A stretch of 43,177 bases of DNA from CAWELS01 sp964468205 (lineage in GTDB: Bacteria; Acidobacteriota; Terriglobia; Bryobacterales; Bryobacteraceae), in assembly GCA_964468205.1 (NCBI GenBank), contig CAYXVG010000057.1, forward strand, positions 1 through 43,177. The letters are read 5' to 3'. A model generated the notes under the pieces. It was not told where the DNA came from and did no database searches. It saw only the letters and a program-made list of their open reading frames with translations. Below, in pieces: positions 14,980 through 23,314 of the stretch (its first letter is position 1; every line of letters starts with the position of its first letter). Made by a program: the position numbers and the translations under genes.

Positions 14980-16473
14980 ATGTCTTCACAACTTCTGCGC
15001 ACGAAAAGCATCGACGAGCTGATCAGGTCCTCCGAACAGGAGGGGAAACGGCTGAAGCGCACGCTGGGTCCCGTGAGCCTTACAGCGCTCGGATTGGGCG
15101 CGGTGATCGGAACCGGGATCTTTGTGCTCACCGGCACGGCAGCGGCCGGGGAAACGCTGAGCTACCACTCGATTCTCCACGCCCCCGTGCTGGATTTGTT
15201 CCTCAACGGTCCGGACGCGATTTCCACCATCGGGCGGCCCGGGGCCGGGCCGGCTATCTCCTTGTCGTTCATCCTGGTGGCGATCTGTTGCGGCTTCGCG
15301 GCCCTATGCTTCGCCGAGTTGGCATCGATGATCCCGGTTGCCGGGAGCACCTATACATACGCCTACGCGACGCTCGGCGAGATCTTCGCCTGGATTATAG
15401 GTTGGGATTTGATTCTCGAGTACGCGGTATCGAACATGGCCGTTGCGGTCGGTTTCTCGGCGTACTTCAGCGACCTGCTCGAGAACGTGCTCGGCCTCCA
15501 GATACCGGTCAGATGGGCTGGACCGATGATTGTCGGCGGCGAGATGTCGGGTGCATGGTTCAATTTGCCGGCCGCGGTGGTTCTGCTCCTTATCACCGTG
15601 GTGCTGGTGCACGGCATCAGGGAGAGCGCCCGGGCGAATACCACCATGGTCATCATCAAGATTTTGGCCATCCTGCTGTTCATCGTCGCGGCGTCACGCG
15701 CGGTGGATCCCGGCAATTGGCGGCCGTTCATGCCGAACGGTTGGCAGGGAGTGCTCACCGGCGGTGCGATCGTCTTCTTCACCTACATCGGATTCGATTC
15801 GGTGTCAACGGCGGCGGAGGAGTGCAAGAGACCGCAGCGCGACTTGCCAATCGGGATTATCGCGACGCTCGTGATCTGCGCCATTCTCTACACCTCGGTG
15901 GCGCTGGTGCTGACCGGCATCGCCGACTGGAGAACACTGAACAGCGCCGCGCCGGTGGCGGACGCACTAAAAGCCATCGGCTATGACGAGATCCGCCGCT
16001 GGGTCAGCGTTGGCGCGGTAGTTGGCATGATCTCGTCGCTGCTCGTGTATCAGTACGGGCAGGCGCGCGTCTGGTTCGCGATGTCACGGGACCGCCTGCT
16101 GCCCAGCGTCTTTTCGAGAGTGCATCCAAAGCACCGCACGCCGCACGTCAGCACCTGGGTGGCCGGCATCGCGGTTGGCATCCCGGCGGGGATCTGGGAC
16201 ATCGGGACGTTCGCCGACCTCTCGAACATAGGCACACTTTTCGCGTTCGTCGTGGTTTCGGCGGGGGTGATCGTGCTGCGCAAGAAGCAGCCCGAGCGGC
16301 CGCGCGGTTTCCGCGTTCCACTCGTGCCGTTCCTCCCGTTGGTGTCAATTGCATTTTGTCTGATTCTGATGTTGAGTCTCCCGCTCCAGACCTGGCTTCG
16401 CTTCGGCGCCTGGATGGCGGCGGGGATAGTGATCTACTTCACTTTCGGAAAGAAACGGAGTCAACTGGCATGA
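14980..16473 (+). CDS. APC-family amino-acid permease
   Basis: A 497-aa membrane protein with about 12 hydrophobic segments. The first begins after KRTLGPVSLTALGLGAVIGTGIFVLTGTAAAG, the substrate-binding first helix of APC transporters (GxGIF motif). FTYIGFDSVSTAAEECKRPQRDLP is the conserved sixth-helix/loop signature of the cationic-amino-acid transporter (CAT) branch. It imports amino acids across the cytoplasmic membrane; the substrate is uncertain. The frame is open from a TTG at 14959. ATG at 14980 was preferred because it gives the polar N-terminus usual for this group, but neither start has a good ribosome site. The methyltransferase start overlaps its stop (ATGA). Confidence 0.92.
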   Translation: MSSQLLRTKSIDELIRSSEQEGKRLKRTLGPVSLTALGLGAVIGTGIFVLTGTAAAGETLSYHSILHAPVLDLFLNGPDAISTIGRPGAGPAISLSFILVAICCGFAALCFAELASMIPVAGSTYTYAYATLGEIFAWIIGWDLILEYAVSNMAVAVGFSAYFSDLLENVLGLQIPVRWAGPMIVGGEMSGAWFNLPAAVVLLLITVVLVHGIRESARANTTMVIIKILAILLFIVAASRAVDPGNWRPFMPNGWQGVLTGGAIVFFTYIGFDSVSTAAEECKRPQRDLPIGIIATLVICAILYTSVALVLTGIADWRTLNSAAPVADALKAIGYDEIRRWVSVGAVVGMISSLLVYQYGQARVWFAMSRDRLLPSVFSRVHPKHRTPHVSTWVAGIAVGIPAGIWDIGTFADLSNIGTLFAFVVVSAGVIVLRKKQPERPRGFRVPLVPFLPLVSIAFCLILMLSLPLQTWLRFGAWMAAGIVIYFTFGKKRSQLA

Positions 16474-17087
16474 GGCTCGCATTGGCATTTCTGGTCTGTT
16501 TCGCGGCCGCTGCGCAAACGGCGCATCAGGAGCATCACCCTCCGCAATCCGCGCGGGAATACGCTGATCATCTGGAAGTCGAGGAGCGGGCGAAGTGGCA
16601 AGAACCGGAGCGCGTGGTGAAGGCTTTGGCCCTCGGGCCCGGCGAGATTATAGCGGATATCGGGGCAGGGACGGGCTACTTCACGCGGCGCTTCGCGCCT
16701 CATGTCAACAAAGTGCTGGCCGTGGACATTGAAGAAGAGATGCTGAATCGCGCGGCGAAGTCTTCACCTGATAACGTGGAGACGGTTCTCGGCGCTCACG
16801 ACGATCCCAAACTACCGGCCGCGTCCGTCGATACCGTGTTCATCTGCAATGTGCTGCACCACGTTCAGGGCCGCGAGGAGTACTACGAAAAGCTCGCCTC
16901 GGCCCTCAAGCCCGGGGGCCGGATCGTGATCATCGATTTCTACAAGAGCGAGCTGCCGGTGGGGCCGCCACCCTCCATGAAACTCACCAAGGAAGAGGTG
17001 ATGGCGGAACTCGCTGAAGCCGGCTTTCGGGTGGACAAGGAACATTCCTTTCTCCGATATCAATACTTCCTTGAGTTCCGCCGCTAG
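16470..17087 (+). CDS. Class I SAM-dependent methyltransferase with an export signal
   Basis: A 205-aa protein. Residues about 1-17 are a clear signal peptide (MRLALAFLVCFAAAAQT). The rest is a Rossmann-fold methyltransferase: motif I ADIGAGTGYFTRRF at about 58-71, an acidic VDIEEEM after strand 2, CNVLHHV as motif IV, and PGGRIVIIDFY as motif VI. S-adenosylmethionine is cytoplasmic, so an exported SAM enzyme is odd; the signal may instead be a membrane anchor or non-cleaved. It starts at the ATGA overlap with the permease, so the two are co-translated. The substrate is unknown. The frame is open upstream into the permease, but this ATG fits the coupling. Confidence 0.88.
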   Translation: MRLALAFLVCFAAAAQTAHQEHHPPQSAREYADHLEVEERAKWQEPERVVKALALGPGEIIADIGAGTGYFTRRFAPHVNKVLAVDIEEEMLNRAAKSSPDNVETVLGAHDDPKLPAASVDTVFICNVLHHVQGREEYYEKLASALKPGGRIVIIDFYKSELPVGPPPSMKLTKEEVMAELAEAGFRVDKEHSFLRYQYFLEFRR

Positions 17088-17257
17088 GAACTGGTAATCT
17101 TTCGGTGAGCAGGTTTTTTTGCCTCTGACTTTCGCAACCATTGCACTCTAGTTGAGCTGGGCCGCTACGGTCTGAAGATGATGCCCGGGGTGTGTCCAGC
17201 CGTCCTCTCGTAAGTTTCCACATCACAATTTGTTCAAACCGAGACGGGAGAGTAGTT

Positions 17258-18235
17258 ATGAGTACAGTGGGACGGGTGTGCCGCGCGAGCCGCGGCATCT
17301 ATCATGTGCTGGCGGCCGGCGCCGTTCAGCAAACGGTGGCGGCCGGACGGCTGCTGCATGACGGCGCCGGGCCGCCGGTTGTTGGGGATTGGGTCAGATT
17401 CTGCGGCGGACGAATCGAAGCGATCGAGCCGCGCCGAACGGCTCTTCGGCGGAAGCGTCCGGGCAAAGGGGTTGAGAGCCAGGTTCTCGCGGCGAATGTC
17501 GATGCCGCGTTTGTGGTGACCGGCCTTGACGCCAATTTCAACCTGCGGCGCATTGAGCGCTATGCCGTGATGGTAGAGGCCAGCGGAGTGCGCCCGGTTG
17601 TGGTGCTGAATAAGGCCGACTGCTGCGCTAATCCGTGGGAGCGCGCGGCTCAGGCCGGCCGCGTGTCCGCGGGCGCTCCGGTAGTGCTGGTCAGCGCGCT
17701 CGAGGGGACGGGTTTCGAAGAACTCCTGGCGACGATCACGGCGGGAGAGACCGCAGTATTGCTTGGCTCCTCCGGGGCAGGGAAGTCCACCATCACCAAC
17801 CGGCTGTTGGGCCGGGAGATCCAGCGGACGGAGGCGGTTTGCGAAGGTGACGACAGGGGACGTCACACCACCACTGGGAGGGAACTCTTCGAGACGCCGG
17901 ATGGATGGTTCGTGATCGATACACCAGGGCTTCGCGAGCTACAGCCTTGGACGGATGGCGACGCGTTGGCCGGGAGTTTCGCCGATGTAGCGGAACTGGC
18001 TGAGAATTGCCGTTTCCGCGACTGCTCCCATCAGGCCGAGCCCGGGTGCGCGGTAGCGCGGGCGGTCGCAGAAGGAACACTGGATGCCCGGCGTTTGGAG
18101 AGTTTCTGGAAACTCGAACGAGAGGCTCGGTTGTTGGAAGCGAAAACGGATGTGAATCTGGCCAGGGAAGAGAAAGCGCGGGTGAAGAAGTTTCACAAGC
18201 TTTGCCGGAGCGTGTTGAAGCAGGGGAGGCGATGA
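17258..18235 (+). CDS. rsgA: Ribosome biogenesis GTPase RsgA
   Basis: A 325-aa circularly permuted GTPase. An N-terminal OB-fold (about 1-60) is followed by G4 NKAD (118-121) before G1 GSSGAGKS (170-177), then G2-region Thr residues in GRHTTT (201-206) and G3 DTPG (221-224). The zinc site follows: Cys251, Cys256, His258, Cys264. It checks maturation of the 30S subunit decoding centre. The start at 17258 has GGGAGAG just upstream and opens at the OB fold; the longer frame from 17192 is less likely. It converges on lexA with 40 nt between the stops. Confidence 0.95.
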   Translation: MSTVGRVCRASRGIYHVLAAGAVQQTVAAGRLLHDGAGPPVVGDWVRFCGGRIEAIEPRRTALRRKRPGKGVESQVLAANVDAAFVVTGLDANFNLRRIERYAVMVEASGVRPVVVLNKADCCANPWERAAQAGRVSAGAPVVLVSALEGTGFEELLATITAGETAVLLGSSGAGKSTITNRLLGREIQRTEAVCEGDDRGRHTTTGRELFETPDGWFVIDTPGLRELQPWTDGDALAGSFADVAELAENCRFRDCSHQAEPGCAVARAVAEGTLDARRLESFWKLEREARLLEAKTDVNLAREEKARVKKFHKLCRSVLKQGRR

Positions 18236-18275
18236 TACGGATCTTCCGCCCTCATCCTCCCTCCGGTGCACGCAG

Positions 18276-18905
18276 TCAATACTTTCGAAGTACGGCGAGC
18301 AGCTTTCCCTGAATCGCGACGCTTGCCGCCGGTACGAGGATCGGCTCCATCTCGGCGTTGGCGGGCTGCAGCCGGACCATTTGGTTCGGCTCATGGTAGA
18401 AGCGCTTCAGAGTCGTTTCGGCCCCGTCGACGAGCGCGACGACGACATCGCCGTCCCGGGCCTGGGACGTTTTCTCCACCAGGACGAAGTCGCCGTCCAT
18501 GATATGATCCTCGATCATCGAGTCGCCGCGCACCTCGAGGGCGTAGGTGTTCCGGTCGCCAGTGAAGTCGGCGAAGCTCAACGTCTCGGGGTTCTCGTAC
18601 GTCTCCACGGGGGCGCCGGCGGCGATTCTGCCGGCCAACGGTACCTCCAGCGCGGCGCCGGCCGCTACTCCGTGGCGGCGTAGCTCATCGAGATAGCGGG
18701 GCGAGAGCTCAACCGACCGGCTTTGGTTGTAGGAACGCTGAAGGTAACCCTTGGACTCCAAGGCCGAGATGTGCTTGTGCACCGTGGCGAGCGAGGCCAA
18801 CCCCAGGCCCTGAGCAATCTCTTCATAACTCGGGCTGTAGCCGTTCTCGTCAACAAAGCTCGCGATGAGGTCCAGCACATCTTTTTGGCGTCTGGTGAGT
18901 GCCAT
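18276..18905 (-). CDS. lexA: LexA repressor
   Basis: A 209-aa SOS repressor. A winged-helix DNA-binding domain (about 1-70, helix-turn-helix around YSPSYEEIAQGLGLASLATVHKH) is joined to an S24 self-cleaving domain. The scissile bond is Ala96-Gly97 in AGRIAAGAP, the nucleophile is Ser129 (GDSM) and the general base is Lys167 (TTLKRF). RecA on single-stranded DNA triggers autocleavage. Start codon preceded by AAAGGGAG. The upstream region (18906-18960) lacks a box of the Firmicute (GAAC-N4-GTTC) or E. coli (CTGT-N8-ACAG) type, so the operator of this lineage is not visible by those patterns. Confidence 0.96.
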   Translation of the reverse strand: MALTRRQKDVLDLIASFVDENGYSPSYEEIAQGLGLASLATVHKHISALESKGYLQRSYNQSRSVELSPRYLDELRRHGVAAGAALEVPLAGRIAAGAPVETYENPETLSFADFTGDRNTYALEVRGDSMIEDHIMDGDFVLVEKTSQARDGDVVVALVDGAETTLKRFYHEPNQMVRLQPANAEMEPILVPAASVAIQGKLLAVLRKY

Positions 18906-18920
18906 ATGAATTCTCCCTTT

Positions 18921-18948
18921 GACATAGTGTGGGCGAATAAAGAGTGAA
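18921..18948 (-). promoter_or_regulatory. Promoter candidate for lexA
   Basis: On the minus strand: TTCACT (18948-18943), a 16-nt spacer, then TATGTC (18926-18921), about 16 nt upstream of the start codon. It keeps the key TAT of the -10. It is moderate in quality. Confidence 0.4.
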
Positions 18949-19048
18949 AGTCAAGGAGAACTGTGAAGCCTCGCCGGATTTCGACGCTGGCGGCGATCGG
19001 GGGAAGCCAGGAGGGCCGAGTGTGTTGTTTGGCGCGGACGCCGCGTGG

Positions 19049-19281
19049 CTATCCGATAAGCGGGAAGTAGGAGGAGTCTAGCATGGAGATCATCCCGGCG
19101 ATCATCGTAGTCGCGGCCGTGTTGCTTGTGGCGTTGATGGCTACGGGAAAAAACTTAGGTAGTTCCTAGAACCTCTATACCCCATCTAACGTCAGTAAGA
19201 AGAGGGCTCCGCTCAGACCTCGGTTCAACACGGCGGCTGTTGGAATCATGACTGTGCTAAGTTGACTATCAGATAAGCGGG
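19049..19281 (+). repeat. Repeated 16-nt leader element before two ORFs
   Basis: CTATCCGATAAGCGGG (19049-19064) and CTATCAGATAAGCGGG (19266-19281) differ at one base. The first lies 18 nt upstream of the 28-codon ORF and the second 10 nt upstream of the DUF4159 start, so both are in ribosome-entry regions. The position hints at a shared post-transcriptional or transcriptional control site. Confidence 0.6.
19083..19169 (+). CDS. 28-aa single-span membrane peptide
   Basis: A short ORF with a strong Shine-Dalgarno (AGGAGG, about 8 nt spacing). It encodes a peptide that is nearly all membrane helix: residues 3-20 are IIPAIIVVAAVLLVALMA, followed by a short polar tail with one Lys. Such one-span peptides often tune membrane complexes or act as type I toxin-like peptides. 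Here it lies 120 nt before the Bat-like operon and shares a 16-nt leader element with it, so an accessory role there is possible. Chance is not excluded for so short a frame. Confidence 0.5.
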   Translation: MEIIPAIIVVAAVLLVALMATGKNLGSS

Positions 19282-19291
19282 GGATGCTTTT

Positions 19292-20092
19292 ATGCGTGTC
19301 CGCATTTTCGCGGCGTTGTTGGTGTTGGTAACGCTTTACGGCGCTCTTTACGCCCAGAGACGGTCCCGGCGAGGGGGGTTCGCCGGCCAGGAGGGGGAGT
19401 ACGTTTCGATGCCTTCGGACGCCGGCGAGGTTACCGAGTTTATATTCGCGCGCCTCATGTATCCAAGCTTCGGCCGAGGCTATTGGGGCCGGCGCGGCTC
19501 CTGGACGACAGACTACCCCAAAGCCGACCGGCAGTTCTTGCAGGGTGTCCGGAGGTTGACTCGCATTCATACCAGGTCCGTGGAAGAGGTGGTACACCTC
19601 GATGACGACACCATCTTTGACTATCCGTGGATCTACGCGGTGGAGGTGGGCCATTGGGATCTCGACGATCAGCAGGCCGCGCGCCTGCGCGAGTACCTGC
19701 TGAGGGGCGGGTTCCTAATGGCCGACGACTTCCACGGAACCTATGAATGGGATGTTTTCATGGCCAGCATGCAACGGGTTTTCCCGGACAGGCCGGTGGC
19801 GGAACTGGAGGACGCCGACCCGCTGTTTCACGTTTTGTATGACCTCGATGAGCGATTTCAGGTACCCGGAATCCAGTACTTCTATTCTGGCCGGACCTTC
19901 GAACAGGACGGTCTTGAGCCGCGCTGGCGGGGGATACTTGACGATGAGGGGCGTCTGATGGTGGCGATCTGTCACAACATGGACCTGGGCGACGCATGGG
20001 AATGGGCCGACCATCCGCAGTACCCCGAAGGTTGGGCTTCGCTGGCCTATCGCATCGGGGTCAACTACATCATCTACGCGATGACGCACTAG
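19292..20092 (+). CDS. DUF4159-domain exported protein
   Basis: A 266-aa protein with a signal peptide (about 1-21). The mature region carries the DUF4159 pattern: FIFARLMYPSFGRGYW, then TTDYPKADRQFLQGVRRLT, then a WIYAVEVGHWDL to GGFLMADDFHG block. It ends GVNYIIYAMTH. In other genomes the domain is often linked to VWA/BatA-type membrane proteins and resembles a class I glutamine-amidotransferase-like fold without catalytic residues (family knowledge, from memory). First large gene of the operon, 37 nt before the VWA protein. The Arg/Gly-rich stretch after the signal (RRSRRGG) is unusual. Function unknown. Confidence 0.85.
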   Translation: MRVRIFAALLVLVTLYGALYAQRRSRRGGFAGQEGEYVSMPSDAGEVTEFIFARLMYPSFGRGYWGRRGSWTTDYPKADRQFLQGVRRLTRIHTRSVEEVVHLDDDTIFDYPWIYAVEVGHWDLDDQQAARLREYLLRGGFLMADDFHGTYEWDVFMASMQRVFPDRPVAELEDADPLFHVLYDLDERFQVPGIQYFYSGRTFEQDGLEPRWRGILDDEGRLMVAICHNMDLGDAWEWADHPQYPEGWASLAYRIGVNYIIYAMTH

Positions 20093-20129
20093 AGGGCACT
20101 GGAGACACATTTAGGAAGTCAGACATCGA

Positions 20130-22391
20130 ATGTTCGAATTCTTGTTCAACCACTCGACCGCGGTTTTCGAAAAAGGCGAGTTCGTGCTGTTGGGACGGTG
20201 GTCTCTGTGGATACTTCCCGCGCTCGTGGTCTTGGGTTCCGGCGCTCTCGGGTGGTGGACATGGCGCCGCCGCGAAGCCTTCGCTCCGGGAGTGCGCGGC
20301 TGGCGTGCCGCTGGAATCTGGGCGCTGCAATCGTCCATGCTGGCGCTGCTTCTCCTATTACTGTGGCAGCCGGCGCTCCGGGTGGCTACGCTCAAGCCAC
20401 AGCAGAACGTTGTCGCCGTGGTTGTCGACGATTCTGGCAGCATGGCGCTCGAGGAAAACGGCAAGACCCGATCAAGCGAGGCGATGGCATTGCTCGAGAA
20501 CGGCCTACTTGACGATCTTGCCTTGCAATACCAAGTCCGGCTCTACCGGATGAGTGACGGCATTGAGCGCATCTCTTCATTGGAGTCGATCACTTCCGGG
20601 CGGCCTTCAACCCGAATCGGAGCGAGTCTGAAAGAGATTGTTGCCGAGTCGGCGAGCCTTCCGATCGGGGCGGTTGTGATGATGACCGACGGAGCCGACA
20701 ACGATGGAGGGATTGATCCGGATACCATCGCCGAGGTTCGGAGCCGCCGAATCCCGATTCACACGGTGGGCCTGGGCGAGGACGGATTTGCGCAAGACTT
20801 GGAGATTGTGGACGTCCAGACTGCCGACCGGGCGCTCGCGAACTCCCGCCTGATGGCTCAGGTGACACTGCGGCAGGCGGGCTACCGGGACGAGAACGTA
20901 CGCGTGACGGTCCGGGACGGCGGCCGCGTTCTTGGCAGCGAGGAGATCACCCTTGGCAAGGACGGCCAGCACCAGACGGCGTCGATACTTTTCAACGCCG
21001 GATCGGCAGGGGCGAAAGCTCTCGATGTCGGAGTCGACCCGCTCTCCGGGGAGAGGAATCCGGCTAACAACCGCACCATCCGCCTTCTGAACGTGGTAGA
21101 CACCAAGCCGAGGATCCTGTATTTGGAGGGTGAACCGCGCTGGGAGCACAAGTTCATCCGCCGCGCCCTGCAGGCCGACGACGCCGTGGACCTGGTCTCG
21201 GTGCTGCGCACTACGCAGAACAAAATCTACCGTCAGGGGATCAAGGATCCGGAGGAACTCGAGGAAGGCTTCCCCGGGAAAATTGAGGAGTTGTTCAATT
21301 ATCAGGGCCTCGTGATCGGTTCCGTGGAAGCAAGCTACTTTACGTCTGGGCAGCAGGAGTTTATCCGGCAATTTGCGGACCGGAGGGGCGGGGGCGTCCT
21401 TTTCCTCGGCGGCCGTGCGTCGCTCGCCGACGGCGGCTATGCCGCATCCGGGTTCAGCGAACTCCTTCCGGTTCAGCTACCCGATCGCCAGCAGACGTTC
21501 CGCCGCGCGCAGGCTGGAGTGGCGCTGACCTCCGCGGGGCACGACAGTCTGGTGACTCGTCTGATCGAGGATCCGGCCGAGAACCGCGAGCGCTGGACGA
21601 AGCTTCCCCTGGTGGCGGACTATCAGGAAGCCGGCGAGCCGAAGCCCGGCGCCCTGGTGCTGGCCGAGTTAACGATCGGAGGTGAGGAGCGCATGCCCCT
21701 GCTCGTAACCCAACAGTACGGCCGGGGCCGCGTTGGCCTCCTCGCCACCGGCGGAACCTGGCGCTGGCAGATGCAGCAAGATCTCGAAGATCAGACTCAT
21801 GAAGTTTTCTGGCAACAACTTCTCCGCTGGCTTGTCACGGGCACTCCGGGGCGCGTGGACGTCTCGGTGAAGAACCAGGTGCTGTTTGATCAAGGTGGCG
21901 TGTCTTTTACCGCCCGGGTGCGCGACCGGACATACGCTCCGGTCTCGGACGCCCGGGTGGAGGCGCGCGTGATGGGCCCTGCCGGGCTGCAAGAGACGGT
22001 CGATTTTAACCCTGACCCGCATGAACGGGGCGTCTACCGCGGAGACTGGAACGCGCTGGAGCAAGGCTCGTTCATCGCCGAGGTGATAGCTTACCGGGGC
22101 GAGGAGAAGGTGGGTTCGGACGCAATCACGTTTCAGCGCAAAGACGGCGTCGCCGAGAATTTCCGCTCGGAACAGAACAGAGACCTTTTGACGAAGCTCT
22201 CCGAGCAGACGGGCGGCCGTTATTACACACCGGACACCCTGAGCAGGCTTGCGGACGAGATTTCCTTCTCTGAGGCCGGCATCACCGTGCGTGAAACCAA
22301 GGAGCTTTGGAACATGCCGGCCGTGTTCTTGCTGCTGCTGCTGCTGAAGTCAGTGGAGTGGCTGCTGCGCCGCCGCTGGGGGGTGGTATGA
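20130..22391 (+). CDS. VWA membrane protein with amidotransferase-like domain
   Basis: A 753-aa membrane protein. Two N-terminal membrane segments (about 26-44 and 61-80) precede a VWA domain with a MIDAS: DDSGS at 100-104 and MTDGAD near 185-190. After it come Ig-like beta regions. A central block (about 330-480, YLEGEPRWEHKFIRRAL to VLFLGGRASLADGGY) looks like the class I amidotransferase-like fold of BatA-related proteins. One C-terminal membrane helix (about 727-742) ends the protein. The domains should face the periplasm or the membrane surface. It overlaps the next gene by 4 nt (ATGA). A role as scaffold or partner of the MoxR ATPase encoded downstream is inference from synteny. Confidence 0.85.
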   Translation: MFEFLFNHSTAVFEKGEFVLLGRWSLWILPALVVLGSGALGWWTWRRREAFAPGVRGWRAAGIWALQSSMLALLLLLLWQPALRVATLKPQQNVVAVVVDDSGSMALEENGKTRSSEAMALLENGLLDDLALQYQVRLYRMSDGIERISSLESITSGRPSTRIGASLKEIVAESASLPIGAVVMMTDGADNDGGIDPDTIAEVRSRRIPIHTVGLGEDGFAQDLEIVDVQTADRALANSRLMAQVTLRQAGYRDENVRVTVRDGGRVLGSEEITLGKDGQHQTASILFNAGSAGAKALDVGVDPLSGERNPANNRTIRLLNVVDTKPRILYLEGEPRWEHKFIRRALQADDAVDLVSVLRTTQNKIYRQGIKDPEELEEGFPGKIEELFNYQGLVIGSVEASYFTSGQQEFIRQFADRRGGGVLFLGGRASLADGGYAASGFSELLPVQLPDRQQTFRRAQAGVALTSAGHDSLVTRLIEDPAENRERWTKLPLVADYQEAGEPKPGALVLAELTIGGEERMPLLVTQQYGRGRVGLLATGGTWRWQMQQDLEDQTHEVFWQQLLRWLVTGTPGRVDVSVKNQVLFDQGGVSFTARVRDRTYAPVSDARVEARVMGPAGLQETVDFNPDPHERGVYRGDWNALEQGSFIAEVIAYRGEEKVGSDAITFQRKDGVAENFRSEQNRDLLTKLSEQTGGRYYTPDTLSRLADEISFSEAGITVRETKELWNMPAVFLLLLLLKSVEWLLRRRWGVV

Positions 22392-23314
22392 GAACGCTTT
22401 GTTTATTGCTTTTGTCGATTGCTGCCGCCCCGGCCGCGACTCACTATGTCACAGTGGCGGGCTTGGGTGGAGAACCGGACTACGAACAGCGCTTCGAGGC
22501 CTGGGCGCGCGACCTCGACAAGACCTTCCGGGGCGCCGGCGCTGGTGATACGGTACACACATTGCATGGAGCCGAGGCCCGCAAAGAGCGCCTGGAGGCC
22601 GTAATCAAAGAGGTCGCCGGCTCGTCCCGGCCTGGCGATGAGCTCGCGTTGATCATCATCGGGCACGGCACGTTTGACGGCCATACCTACAAGGTGAATC
22701 TCCCCGGACCGGATATCTCGGGAATCGAGCTGGCGGCGCTGCTCGATACGGTTCCCGCGGCAAGACAGCTCGTCGCCAACTTGACGAGCGCCAGCGGCGG
22801 ATCGATTCCAGTTCTGCAGCGACCCCGGCGCACGCTGATCACGGCCACGAAGACCGGCACGCAGAAGAACGCGGTGGTGTTTGCCCGCTATTGGGTTTCC
22901 GGTCTGCAGGACCCCGCCGCTGACCGTGACAAGAATGGCGTTATCAGCGCGCTCGAGGCCTTCGAGTACGCCAACCGGAAAACGCAGGAATTCTACACGG
23001 CGCAGAAGCGGCTGGCCACCGAACACGCCGTTATCGAGGACACGGGCTCTGGAGAGGCTGTCCGCGACCCCTCGCCGGAGAACGGACAGGGTCTGCAGGC
23101 GCGGCAGTTCGCGCTGCTGCGGATCGGTTCCGCGCAGCTTGCTGCTCAGGATCCCGCCAAGCGCGAACTTCTCAACAAGAAAGAAGAACTCGAACAGGCG
23201 ATTGACAAACTCAAATATGAGAAGGCCGCGATGCCGTTGGATGAATACACGGCCGAGTTGAAAGAGCTGCTTCTCGAACTCGCAAAGACGCAGAGGGCGA
23301 TCGACGAAGAATGA
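22388..23314 (+). CDS. Legumain/caspase-like (clan CD) protein, exported, possibly inactive
   Basis: A 308-aa protein with a signal peptide (about 1-17). The fold-specific blocks are strand plus ALIIIGHGTFDG (His93 as the clan CD catalytic His) and NLTSASGGSIPVL (131-143), where the position of the usual catalytic Cys reads Ser134. An EF-hand loop follows: DRDKNGVISALE at 179-190, with ligands at positions 1, 3, 5 and 12. The C-terminus (about 255-306) is a charged coiled coil. It may therefore be a Ca2+-binding pseudoprotease or a Ser variant. It overlaps both neighbours by 4 nt. ATG at 22388 was chosen for the ATGA coupling and the signal peptide; the longer open frame starts inside the previous gene. 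Confidence 0.75.
   Translation: MRTLCLLLLSIAAAPAATHYVTVAGLGGEPDYEQRFEAWARDLDKTFRGAGAGDTVHTLHGAEARKERLEAVIKEVAGSSRPGDELALIIIGHGTFDGHTYKVNLPGPDISGIELAALLDTVPAARQLVANLTSASGGSIPVLQRPRRTLITATKTGTQKNAVVFARYWVSGLQDPAADRDKNGVISALEAFEYANRKTQEFYTAQKRLATEHAVIEDTGSGEAVRDPSPENGQGLQARQFALLRIGSAQLAAQDPAKRELLNKKEELEQAIDKLKYEKAAMPLDEYTAELKELLLELAKTQRAIDEE

Noticed and set aside
13710..15137. 475-codon open frame antisense to pcrA
   Set aside because: Composition lacks domains and it runs against all helicase motifs.
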